Position numbers and translations under genes: made by a program. Source: JAAFKA01 sp044348925 (GTDB lineage Bacteria > Bacteroidota > Bacteroidia > Cytophagales > Thermoflexibacteraceae). Taken from it: a DNA stretch of 13,788 nucleotides. The stretch is taken from positions 1-13,788 of the forward strand of contig JBIKRY010000113.1 in assembly GCA_044348925.1 (NCBI GenBank). Direction: 5' to 3'. This document shows positions 6,838-13,788 of the stretch, one piece after another (positions within the stretch are counted from its first letter, which is position 1; the number at the start of each line of letters is the position of its first letter). A model generated the notes under the pieces. The model saw only the letters and a list, made by a program, of their open reading frames with translations. It did not search any database and had not been told where the DNA came from.

Positions 6838-7275
6838 ATGAATATAGCTGGATATTTACGTTACTATGGAGGGATTCTTTTAGTAGCTTTTGGAATTTTT
6901 CTCACTTTTGGGGGAGTTGTGCAACTTAACGAAGGACGAGAAACGTGGCAAAGTTTTATCACTTTGGTATTTTTTGTGGGATTTTTGCCTGTAGTTGTAG
7001 GAACTTGGATGATATATACTGCCAAAAAAAATGCAGCCGAAACGAGACTCAAAAAGCATGAAAATGAAGTTTTGCAATTAGCTATGAAATTTGGTGGTCA
7101 TATCAGCACCGCACAAGTTGCAATGAATACTTCTTTAAGTACATCACAAGCCGACAAACTACTCAATCGTATGCAAGAACAAGGGCTTTTTATCCTAAAA
7201 ATTAGCGAAAGTGGTATGATTATGTACCAAGTAGTAGGAATTATGGGCAGAGATGAAAAATTGCTTGATGTCTAA
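6838..7275 (+). CDS. Two-helix membrane protein with C-terminal winged-helix-like domain
   Basis: 145 residues from ATG 6838 (MNIAGYLRYYGGILL). Two transmembrane helices lie at about 10-30 and 41-61, separated by a short polar turn (QLNEGRETWQS). A basic, helical linker (63-78) then leads into a compact domain at about 76-132: LQLAMKFGGHIS, TAQVAMNTSLSTSQADKLLNRMQEQG, and a SGMIMYQV beta wing. This order (helix, HTH with an 'STSQADKLLNRM' recognition helix, wing) is that of a winged helix, here presumably cytoplasmic. It may sense at or tether DNA or a protein to the membrane; the target is unknown. An in-frame ATG at 6730 would add 36 residues of F/L/Y-rich sequence. I prefer 6838 because that stretch looks like translated AT-rich spacer, but a third membrane helix cannot be excluded. 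The gene stands alone with its own terminator and is bracketed by repeats. Confidence 0.6.
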   Translation: MNIAGYLRYYGGILLVAFGIFLTFGGVVQLNEGRETWQSFITLVFFVGFLPVVVGTWMIYTAKKNAAETRLKKHENEVLQLAMKFGGHISTAQVAMNTSLSTSQADKLLNRMQEQGLFILKISESGMIMYQVVGIMGRDEKLLDV

Positions 7276-7286
7276 AAATTAAGAAC

Positions 7287-7340
7287 AGAATAGATTTACG
7301 ATTGTATAGTCTAAAACTATTGACAACGTAAATCTACTCT
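7287..7340 (+). terminator. Terminator of the winged-helix gene
   Basis: A 14-bp stem with one mismatch (7287-7300 with 7327-7340) closes a loop that can itself pair (ATAGT/ACTAT). It is followed by six T residues (7342-7347) on the plus strand. It starts 12 bases after the stop codon at 7275. It fits an intrinsic terminator, though the loop is long. Confidence 0.7.
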
Positions 7341-7346
7341 ATTTTT

Positions 7347-7369
7347 TATAGGTTTTCCGCCTCAAAATT
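7347..7369 (-). repeat. 23-bp inverted repeat, right arm
   Basis: This is complementary to 6706-6728 with a single mismatch and overlaps the last T of the terminator run. Its position directly after the terminator makes the enclosed unit (gene plus terminator) look like a discrete cassette. Confidence 0.8.
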
Positions 7370-7379
7370 TTTTAGATAT

Positions 7380-7473
7380 TAGAGTTTATGAATAATTTTT
7401 TGCTATGTGTCCTATGTTACTATGTGGTTAAATAGCTTTAAATAGCATAAATTCTAATTATTCATAAACTCTA
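7380..7473. repeat. 94-bp foldback element abutting the methyltransferase stop codon
   Basis: An 18-bp perfect inverted repeat (7380-7397 with 7456-7473, core GAGTTTATGAATAA) ends exactly one base before the methyltransferase TAA at 7474-7476. Inside it are GCTAT/ATAGC arms and the second copy of the 21-bp direct repeat. On the minus strand the stem is followed by A-rich rather than U-rich sequence, so it is not a standard intrinsic terminator. Confidence 0.7.
7412..7432 (+). repeat. 21-bp direct repeat, copy 2
   Basis: This is identical to 6683-6703. It sits in the loop of the 7380-7473 foldback. Read on the other strand it belongs to a short-period series (CCACATAG, TAACATAGG, ACACATAGC). 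Confidence 0.8.
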
Positions 7474-8370
7474 TTACTTATTTTTTAAGATATAAATAAT
7501 AGAACTTGCATTTTCTACATTTTTCCATGCTTGCAACAAAGACAAAAATCCTTGCCAAAAACCACTAAATAAAGCAAATGGATTTTTTTTATATTTTTCA
7601 CTCAATAAGGCTACATAAAAAGAATCGAAAGGCATAATATGTTGTTGTGTTACTGCAAAGCCAAATCTATCTGCCAATGTTTGGATAGATTTTTGGGAAA
7701 AATGCCACAAATGTCGAGGTACGTCCCATGCTGCCCACATTTCTTTGTAATGTTTTGCATCAGCAGACTGATAATTTGGCACTGCAATTACTAAAACACC
7801 ATCAATTTTCAAAATTCTTGCAATTTCGGTCATATAACTATCCAAGTCATGTATATGTTCTAAGACGTGCCACAACGTAATTACGTCAAAACTTTGGGTA
7901 GCAAGAGTCTGTAATTTTTCGGGACTTGACACTTGCAAATTAAATTGTGTGCTGGCAAATTGACGGGCTTTTTCATCAGCTTCGATACCTTGCACCTGCC
8001 AACCAGCTTGTTGTAAGGTATGTAAAAAATAGCCTGTTCCACAACCAATATCGAGAGCAGTGCCTGTAGTTTTTTTGCTTATGGTATTTACTAATTGTTG
8101 TTTTTTGCCCAACATATATTCCCTAACATAGTGATAAATCGTATTGATGATACCTTTTCGGGTATTACTATGTGAAATATAATTTTCGGATTGGTAATAA
8201 CGTATAATTTCTTTGCCATCAGGCATATTTTGTGTGAATGCAGTTTGGCAATTTTGGCAGACTTCAATAAAAAAAATTTCCCCCGATACCGTATAATCTT
8301 TGCTACTGGTAAGAGGTTTTAATGCTGTTGATTTACAGACGGGACAGTTGCTGTGTACGATTGTTTTCAT
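7474..8370 (-). CDS. Class I SAM-dependent methyltransferase with N-terminal zinc ribbon
   Basis: 298 residues from ATG 8370. The N-terminus has two CxxC pairs (C9/C12 and C38/C41), a likely zinc ribbon. The Rossmann methyltransferase domain shows motif I LDIGCGTGY (106-114), the ribose-binding acidic residue in GIEAD (E130), FDVITLWHVLEHI (161-173) as the strand-4 region, and VPNY then VPRHLWHFS (197-225), a pattern typical of the Methyltransf_23/11 group that methylates small molecules or sugars. The C-terminal 50 residues are hydrophobic and aromatic-rich and may pack against a lipid or membrane. Homologues with this ribbon often sit in polysaccharide or ubiquinone-like pathways, but there are no such neighbours here, so the substrate cannot be deduced. 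TAATTTTG (plus 8375-8382) resembles a -7 box just before the ATG, but no -33 box matches. The fold is certain; the substrate is unknown. Confidence 0.85.
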   Translation of the reverse strand: MKTIVHSNCPVCKSTALKPLTSSKDYTVSGEIFFIEVCQNCQTAFTQNMPDGKEIIRYYQSENYISHSNTRKGIINTIYHYVREYMLGKKQQLVNTISKKTTGTALDIGCGTGYFLHTLQQAGWQVQGIEADEKARQFASTQFNLQVSSPEKLQTLATQSFDVITLWHVLEHIHDLDSYMTEIARILKIDGVLVIAVPNYQSADAKHYKEMWAAWDVPRHLWHFSQKSIQTLADRFGFAVTQQHIMPFDSFYVALLSEKYKKNPFALFSGFWQGFLSLLQAWKNVENASSIIYILKNK

Positions 8371-8450
8371 TTGGCAAAATTACTAAAATAACTTTAATTT
8401 ATGCACTAAATTTTGGGTTGCCAACTAAAATTTTGTGTTATTTGTTGATA

Positions 8451-8528
8451 AAATTTTCCGTTGTAGGCTGCTAAGATGTAATCTTTTTTTAAGATTACAT
8501 CTTCACACACGTTTGCAACGGAAAATTT
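8451..8528. repeat. Nested double hairpin downstream of the giant gene
   Basis: An outer 13-bp perfect inverted repeat (AAATTTTCCGTTG 8451-8463 with 8516-8528) encloses an inner 13-bp perfect hairpin (AAGATGTAATCTT 8473-8485 with 8491-8503, 5-base loop). It lies 41 bases beyond the stop of the giant minus-strand gene. On that strand it is not followed by a U run, so it may be a structured 3' end or a small mobile palindrome rather than a classical terminator. Confidence 0.75.
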
Positions 8529-8569
8529 AGTCTAAGAAAGTATTTTAGCCATTAGAAAATGTCATTTTC

Positions 8570-11500
8570 TTACTCACCGTCTCCTTTCTTCTTCTTTTTT
8601 TCTTTGTCTTTCTTTTTCTTGTCCTTCGGCGTTTCTTCGTTTGTTTCGTCCTCTGTTTTTGGTTCTTCGTCATTGCCATCATCTGGTTTTTTCTCTTCCT
8701 CGATGGTTTTGTCTTCGTCTTTTGGTTTTTCGGGTTCTACTTCAGGACTACTATCTCCGAGATAATTTTGGCGGAACAAGGTTTTAAAACGGCTTTTTTC
8801 TGTTACATCTGCCAATACAAATTTATCTTTCGATTTTTTATTAGCCACCTCGATATTAAATTCGGGAGTTCCATAATCTACAGTTCCCTCTGAAGGCGGT
8901 ACATCAGATGCCAACATTTTCAGGTCATTTCCTCGTTGTGTAATAAAAAACCACTTGTTTTTACTCAATTCCAAATAAATATTTATGTGTTGATTTTTGG
9001 GATTTTGTGGGTCAAAAGGTATTTCCACAAATCCATCTACCCAAATATTTGTTTCTTCTTTGAATATATTTGCCAAGCCTATTTTTCCTTTGCTATAAAA
9101 TGCTTTTTGACTTTCTGACCAATGCAATTCTACATGCGAAAGTACCAAAGAGTTTTCCAAATAATCACTATATTCTTGTTTTCCACGACTTACATCTTTG
9201 ATATAATCTTCGAGTTTGTCATTAGTAATCAAATGTGAAATTTTATAGAATGTAGAGTCATTCGGTCTTGGCAGATGTTTTGGTGCAGTATTTTTCATAA
9301 ATTTTACGACATCATCACCCATTTTTTTGAAAGCATTGCCTTTAATTTCTGGAATTGTGAGTGCAATCAACATATTAATCGTAAATTTTTGTTTTGCAAA
9401 CTCTGTATTTCCAATACCAAAGGTGCGGAAAGTAAATCCATCACCTTTGCGAATAACATCAAATTCGCCATCAAAATGTGCTTTTCCTAATTTGCTACTA
9501 TATACAAAATTATTTCCTGTATATTTTTGATGTGCTTTATACAAATCTGGTCTTTGACGTTCTACAGGTTCAATGATTAATTCGCCTGTGTTTGCATCTT
9601 TTCTAAAATTACCATCTGCCATAAAAATAGGTTTTTCGCCTTTTTCTACTTCCGATTTGAAGATAGTGCGTATGCCTTTGGTATCATCACTCAAAAATAT
9701 CCCTGTTCCATATTCTTTGCCATCTACTTCTTCTACGCCTTTTACTGCAATAGCTCCACCAGACGAGCCTAATGGAAACCACGTACTATTTGGTTCATCT
9801 ACAAATTTGATTTCTCCTTCAAAAATCAGGTTTACACTATCGGCACGCAAAATTACATCTCCTCTAAATTGTACCCCTGCTTGTTTCATAAATTTATCTT
9901 TTTCGGAGATTTTGGTTTTGGCATATACAATTTTAACGGTATCGTCTTCGGTTGTACGTCCTTTAGCCTCAAAATTATTGAACAGGATATTAAATTCTTC
10001 GTTTGCGTCATTCTTAAATTTGTGTGTGCCGCTGCCTGTAAATTTATTTTTGCTATGTACCACAATGCTGGCATTATACAAACGGTGGTGGACTACAGTA
10101 TCATTTTCATCTTTATTAGATAGCAATTCTACGATTGCCTCTTTTAAAGGATCCATTTTTGCACCTTTTTCGATAACAATATCTCCATTGTAAGGAATAA
10201 TACGAGCATGCATCGAGTATATGTATGGTACACCACTTACTGTAAGTTTGTAGGCATCTAAATCGTAAATTGCATTACTACCATTAAAAGAAATATTATC
10301 TTTTGGACTCAAATGGGTAGAAGAAAAAACCGAAGAACTCAAATCACTACCCTCCGACATACTCATTGTCATACGTTTGTAGGCAAAAAACCAATCGGCT
10401 TTACCTAAAGACGTTTTATATTTGGCATCGGGAAATGAAAAACTTTGTTCTCCTTTTACTTCACTTTCTATGATTGCGTGTCCTGTTTGTTCGTCTTCAC
10501 TCAAGCCTTCGTCAAATTCATAATCTACCTTTACATTGGTGGCTTCTACGGCATTGCTACGGGTTACCACTCCTGTATTTTCGTCTTTAGTAAGTTCATT
10601 CTTGGCACGTTTTATCGTAAAAAACGTATGTCTTGAGTTATATCTTTTGCTTTCAAACTTAAATTCTCGGGCTTGTGCCATAGAATTTACGTTGTCAAAC
10701 TGCCCTTGTCCTCGCAATGCTCGGTCTGTAAGTGCCAACGTGCCTTGAAATTTGCCTTGTTGTTCGGGATTTGGGTGTTTGTGATACATATCAAAGGGCA
10801 AACCTTCGTTGCTACGCAAAAGCATACTATCTCGTACTATTTTGGTTTTGTCTTTCTTGTCCCTTTCAAATACCCATTGCATACCAAACCATTTCATACG
10901 CACATCAGGATAACTTGTTCCTTCTGCCAATCCTTCTCCTGCGTATGTAATGAGTGTATCTTTGATAGTTCCGTTGGATACTACTTTTTGGGCAGATTTT
11001 TTCCCAAAAGTTACTACTGAATCCTCATAATAGATAAAGTCGTTGGAATATAATTTGGCTGTGAGGTAACGAATTTCGCCATCCCCTCTAATGCCGTTGT
11101 TTCCTTCCAATTTTATATCTCCTTCAAAAAATGCGTTTGTTTTGCGATAGAGAGGATATCCTTTTGGATAGTCTTTGTTTTCGTCTTTCCAATGTGTAAA
11201 TCCAAATGACCTTGTTTTGTTGTTTTTCTTTAATTTTGCTGCCTCTTTTGGGTCTAAACTCACGTCATCAAATTTACCAAGTTTAATGGTATCTCTAAAG
11301 TTTGGGAAAATTCCATTAGATTCAAACATTCCCATCAAATTTTCGTGTTCAGGGTCTGTTGATGCCATACTATCCAAAGTAAATGGTTCTAATTCAAATT
11401 TTACCAAACTATCATAAGCACCGTCCAATATTTTACTGCTTTTAAAGTCAATCATTCCTCCTACTTCGGCTTCAAATTTTGGGTATTCTGGCACACTTCG

Positions 11501-13788
11501 GTTTGAAGACTTGTTGTTTGGGTGTCCCAAATAGAAAATACCTGTAGTAACTTTGATACCGTTGTCTGCACCTTCAAAGATTAGCGAATCTGCCGAGGGC
11601 ATATTTACATAATAATCTTTGTAATTGAATTTGAAACTTTTGCCATAAAACCTGCCATAATTTTCAGCAACTAATGGGTGTGCATTAAATTCCATTTCCC
11701 TATTTTCCCTAATAATTACTTGTTTACTCTTAATTTTTCGCAAGTCTTGGACTTTTGGTCTGGACTTGGCAAGGGAATCTACCTTTGCCAATGCTTTTTC
11801 TCTTGCTGCTATTTTTGCATTTTTTTCGTCTTCTTTCTTTTGAATATACTCCTTTTTTTCTTTGCCTTTCAACAAATCTAACATAGGGTCTCTAACCACA
11901 ATTTCGGCTGCAATTTCTTCTTTGGGTACAGCTTTGGCTGCTGCTTCTGCCTCTGCATCTACAATTTTTAGGGTATCCCAAACAGAAACGTCCATTAAAT
12001 CTATTTTTCTCCGTTCTATTTCCCTAAACACTTCTGTAATAATATCTTTTCCTACGGCAGTAATTGTGTCTTGAGCTTCTTGTGGCATTTTGCTAAGAGA
12101 ATCTTCCATCTGTTTTTGGGATTTCTGCTCTACCAATGCTGTCCGTTCTTCGCGTTGGTCGCCATCTACTTTTTTTAGATAGAAAAACGGCACGCCACTC
12201 AAGGTCATTTCATTGCTTTTGAGGTCTAATTTCAAGTTTTTGCCATTTGGCATAAAAGATTTTAGCCATACTTTGTCATAATCTACTTTTTTGTTGTGGG
12301 CATCGATAAACATTTTGCCTTTTCGCAACAACCGTATCCAACCATAATTTGGCTCCCCTGTTTTTTCATCAAATTTTGCTTTTCGGGAGTCATATTCCAC
12401 CAAACCCAAACGGTGCATATCCATCATCACGCCTTGCAAAGATTTGATGCTTACTTTGGAATAATTGGAAAGGTCTTGCAAAAATACAGACATAGAACTT
12501 CTCTCTTTGCTTCGCAATTCCTTTTCTTTGTTGTTTTTAGGTTCTCTCATCAAATAGCCATTTACAATTAATAATGGGTGGAATTTTTGTAATTTTTGCA
12601 ATTCAAGCATTTCCATTTCATTATAAAAATTCATAGAACGGATTTCGGCAGGAATATGATTTTTGGCATTCAAAATAGAAAGTTGCATACTATCTGCTGC
12701 AATATTCCACTTCAAAAAATCTGCTTGTACTTCTACTTTGTGGTAAGAATCGTAAAATGGTGTATAACGATATTCAAATTTTTCTTTTCTTGCTGTCAAA
12801 TCTCCCGAACCAAACATATAGCGTAATTTTACGCCTGGGTGCGAAATTGTGGCTGTATCTGTCATAAAAACCGTAATAGCAGCTTGCATATTTTGCAATA
12901 GAGAATCTGCAAATAAATATTCTTGGCGAGAAATAGCCCTAAATTTCAGTTTCCCATCTTTATATACTTCTACTTGCGAGGGTTCATTACAATAATTGAG
13001 ACTCGAAAACCTTTTGCCAATCAATGCAAAACCACCTTTATAATTCATATCTTTGGCAATATTTTTTACATCTGTATTGGCTCTGTAAGACATAAATTTG
13101 GGATATTCGGCAATAGGACGGTTATTATTTTTGGCAGATTTGTATTCAAAAATGCCGATAATGGTGGAATCTGTTTTAGATTTGTAAGACATTTTGGCTG
13201 CATTATCGAGCAGAGCAGGCAGTTTGAGGTTGATACTATACGCAGATAGTTCACAATAAACATCTTTTTCAGGCAATCCAAGTTTTTTCCACGTCATCAC
13301 CCCTCCATGTCCATTAAACACATTTTTGGTAGGCATAAAAATTCCCGAAACTCCTTGAATCATTGCACTATCATACGCAGAAATTATTTGCAAATCCATT
13401 TTTTCAAACTTAATAAATGCCCCTTCCACCAATGTTGTATCATTTTGTGGGGTCTGACAAGTTTCTGCCATAAAATCATCTACATAATTGCTCGGTTTTT
13501 CTTGTGGCGTGGCATTGGTAGTAGTATCTGTTTCACTGCCCCAAGGCGAAGTGTCCCAGCCACCATTGTCGTCAGATTTTACTTCTTGTACTTTGAAGGG
13601 GTCTATTTCCTCTTTTGGGGCTTCTGTTCCCCAACCAAAATCTTCTTCTACTTTATTGGTCGTATCTTTTGCCTCTTTTTCAAAGTTGGCAATAGTAGCT
13701 GTGTCATTTTTGGTAAAATTTTTCAATTCCAAATCATTCACAGGTTTTATATAACCAAACGTAAAAGGCACTTCTGAAGATATTCGAT
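8570..13788 (-). CDS. C-terminal part of a giant beta-rich Bacteroidota protein of unknown function (5' end beyond window)
   Basis: The frame is open to the right edge, so about 1738 residues are seen and the N-terminus is missing; the GTG at 13771 is not a convincing start. From the visible N-end: acidic linkers with repeated GWGTE/GWDTS; a beta domain with the motif GIF...EYPKF (13094-13156); PFYDSYHKVEVQADFLKW; LLIVNGYLM; LSGVPFFYLKK; a charged helical, probably coiled-coil segment (about 11730-11960); a second GIF...EYPKF (11474-11542); GIRGDGEIRYLTA; SYPDVRMKWFGMQW; a second SGVPYIY; GSGTHKFKND; and a C-terminal block with KIGLANI, VDGFVEIPF and NIYLELSKNKWFF. This series matches my memory of very large, uncharacterised proteins conserved across Bacteroidota. 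The protein ends in about 58 disordered residues, acidic then lysine-rich. Repeated short strands suggest an elongated beta structure, perhaps in the envelope, but localisation cannot be judged without the N-terminus. Confidence 0.75.
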   Translation of the reverse strand, partial: RISSEVPFTFGYIKPVNDLELKNFTKNDTATIANFEKEAKDTTNKVEEDFGWGTEAPKEEIDPFKVQEVKSDDNGGWDTSPWGSETDTTTNATPQEKPSNYVDDFMAETCQTPQNDTTLVEGAFIKFEKMDLQIISAYDSAMIQGVSGIFMPTKNVFNGHGGVMTWKKLGLPEKDVYCELSAYSINLKLPALLDNAAKMSYKSKTDSTIIGIFEYKSAKNNNRPIAEYPKFMSYRANTDVKNIAKDMNYKGGFALIGKRFSSLNYCNEPSQVEVYKDGKLKFRAISRQEYLFADSLLQNMQAAITVFMTDTATISHPGVKLRYMFGSGDLTARKEKFEYRYTPFYDSYHKVEVQADFLKWNIAADSMQLSILNAKNHIPAEIRSMNFYNEMEMLELQKLQKFHPLLIVNGYLMREPKNNKEKELRSKERSSMSVFLQDLSNYSKVSIKSLQGVMMDMHRLGLVEYDSRKAKFDEKTGEPNYGWIRLLRKGKMFIDAHNKKVDYDKVWLKSFMPNGKNLKLDLKSNEMTLSGVPFFYLKKVDGDQREERTALVEQKSQKQMEDSLSKMPQEAQDTITAVGKDIITEVFREIERRKIDLMDVSVWDTLKIVDAEAEAAAKAVPKEEIAAEIVVRDPMLDLLKGKEKKEYIQKKEDEKNAKIAAREKALAKVDSLAKSRPKVQDLRKIKSKQVIIRENREMEFNAHPLVAENYGRFYGKSFKFNYKDYYVNMPSADSLIFEGADNGIKVTTGIFYLGHPNNKSSNRSVPEYPKFEAEVGGMIDFKSSKILDGAYDSLVKFELEPFTLDSMASTDPEHENLMGMFESNGIFPNFRDTIKLGKFDDVSLDPKEAAKLKKNNKTRSFGFTHWKDENKDYPKGYPLYRKTNAFFEGDIKLEGNNGIRGDGEIRYLTAKLYSNDFIYYEDSVVTFGKKSAQKVVSNGTIKDTLITYAGEGLAEGTSYPDVRMKWFGMQWVFERDKKDKTKIVRDSMLLRSNEGLPFDMYHKHPNPEQQGKFQGTLALTDRALRGQGQFDNVNSMAQAREFKFESKRYNSRHTFFTIKRAKNELTKDENTGVVTRSNAVEATNVKVDYEFDEGLSEDEQTGHAIIESEVKGEQSFSFPDAKYKTSLGKADWFFAYKRMTMSMSEGSDLSSSVFSSTHLSPKDNISFNGSNAIYDLDAYKLTVSGVPYIYSMHARIIPYNGDIVIEKGAKMDPLKEAIVELLSNKDENDTVVHHRLYNASIVVHSKNKFTGSGTHKFKNDANEEFNILFNNFEAKGRTTEDDTVKIVYAKTKISEKDKFMKQAGVQFRGDVILRADSVNLIFEGEIKFVDEPNSTWFPLGSSGGAIAVKGVEEVDGKEYGTGIFLSDDTKGIRTIFKSEVEKGEKPIFMADGNFRKDANTGELIIEPVERQRPDLYKAHQKYTGNNFVYSSKLGKAHFDGEFDVIRKGDGFTFRTFGIGNTEFAKQKFTINMLIALTIPEIKGNAFKKMGDDVVKFMKNTAPKHLPRPNDSTFYKISHLITNDKLEDYIKDVSRGKQEYSDYLENSLVLSHVELHWSESQKAFYSKGKIGLANIFKEETNIWVDGFVEIPFDPQNPKNQHINIYLELSKNKWFFITQRGNDLKMLASDVPPSEGTVDYGTPEFNIEVANKKSKDKFVLADVTEKSRFKTLFRQNYLGDSSPEVEPEKPKDEDKTIEEEKKPDDGNDEEPKTEDETNEETPKDKKKKDKEKKKKKGDGE
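8580..8620. repeat. Polypyrimidine tract at the 3' end of the giant gene
   Basis: Bases 8580-8605 are all C or T, and 8607-8620 continue the run after one G. It encodes the lysine-rich last residues of the giant protein (AAA/AAG/GAA codons on the minus strand). Such tracts are prone to slippage, so tail length may vary among strains. Confidence 0.7.

Noticed and set aside
8375..8382. TAATTTTG as -7 box of the methyltransferase gene
   Set aside because: There is no TTTG at the proper spacing, and it would force a leaderless transcript.
8559..8765. Plus-strand Ser/Phe-rich open frame
   Set aside because: It is the complement of the charged tail of the giant protein; composition is explained by the polypyrimidine tract.
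9573..10193. 206-codon plus-strand open frame
   Set aside because: It is antisense to the giant gene, S/F/L/P-rich as expected of a complement-strand shadow, with no domain signal.
13769..13771. GTG as the start codon of the giant gene
   Set aside because: The same frame stays open through 13788, no signal peptide or promoter precedes it, and the visible beginning reads like the middle of a protein.
8570..13788. Identification of the giant protein as the T9SS translocon SprA
   Set aside because: Length and phylum would fit, but I see none of the SprA-type repeats I would expect, and the motif series fits a different uncharacterised family.

Overview
The window is AT-rich DNA that looks like a Bacteroidota genome, most likely of the Cytophagales type. 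Three things support this. The first gene is the ActB subunit of alternative complex III in the form common in that phylum. It is preceded by a textbook Bacteroidota promoter (TTTG, 19 bases, TAnnTTTG). Start codons lack Shine-Dalgarno sequences throughout. The genus cannot be fixed from this sequence.

From left to right: (1) actB on the minus strand (270-3524), a stand-alone transcription unit with its own promoter (3573-3603) and a strong intrinsic terminator (193-224). (2) A membrane-anchored lysozyme-like protein on the plus strand (4019-4636). (3) A convergent secreted protein of unknown function on the minus strand (4818-6200). (4) A small two-helix membrane protein with a cytoplasmic winged-helix-like domain on the plus strand (6838-7275). 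(5) A zinc-ribbon plus SAM methyltransferase on the minus strand (7474-8370). (6) The C-terminal part (about 1738 residues) of a very large beta-rich protein on the minus strand, running off the right edge (8570-13788). I recognise the last as a conserved Bacteroidota family of unknown function, not as SprA. No two neighbouring genes form an obvious operon. Each is separated by a spacer and orientations alternate, so I see no shared pathway. At most, genes 2, 3 and 6 share a cell-envelope theme.

The most unusual content is in the spacers. Nearly every intergenic region holds a different long inverted repeat. Two of them (4646-4806 and 6396-6534) are pairs of hairpins in inverted orientation with a GTAG-containing outer end, the layout of REPIN/BIME elements mobilised by RAYT transposases elsewhere. 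The small winged-helix gene is bracketed by a 23-bp inverted repeat and, outside that, a 21-bp identical direct repeat. Other hairpins lie at 3591-3631 (over the actB -33 box), 7287-7340, 7380-7473 and 8451-8528. I found no CRISPR array, tRNA, rRNA, transposase or recognisable defence system. The best candidates for something undescribed are the REPIN-like elements, the bracketed winged-helix gene and the giant protein.
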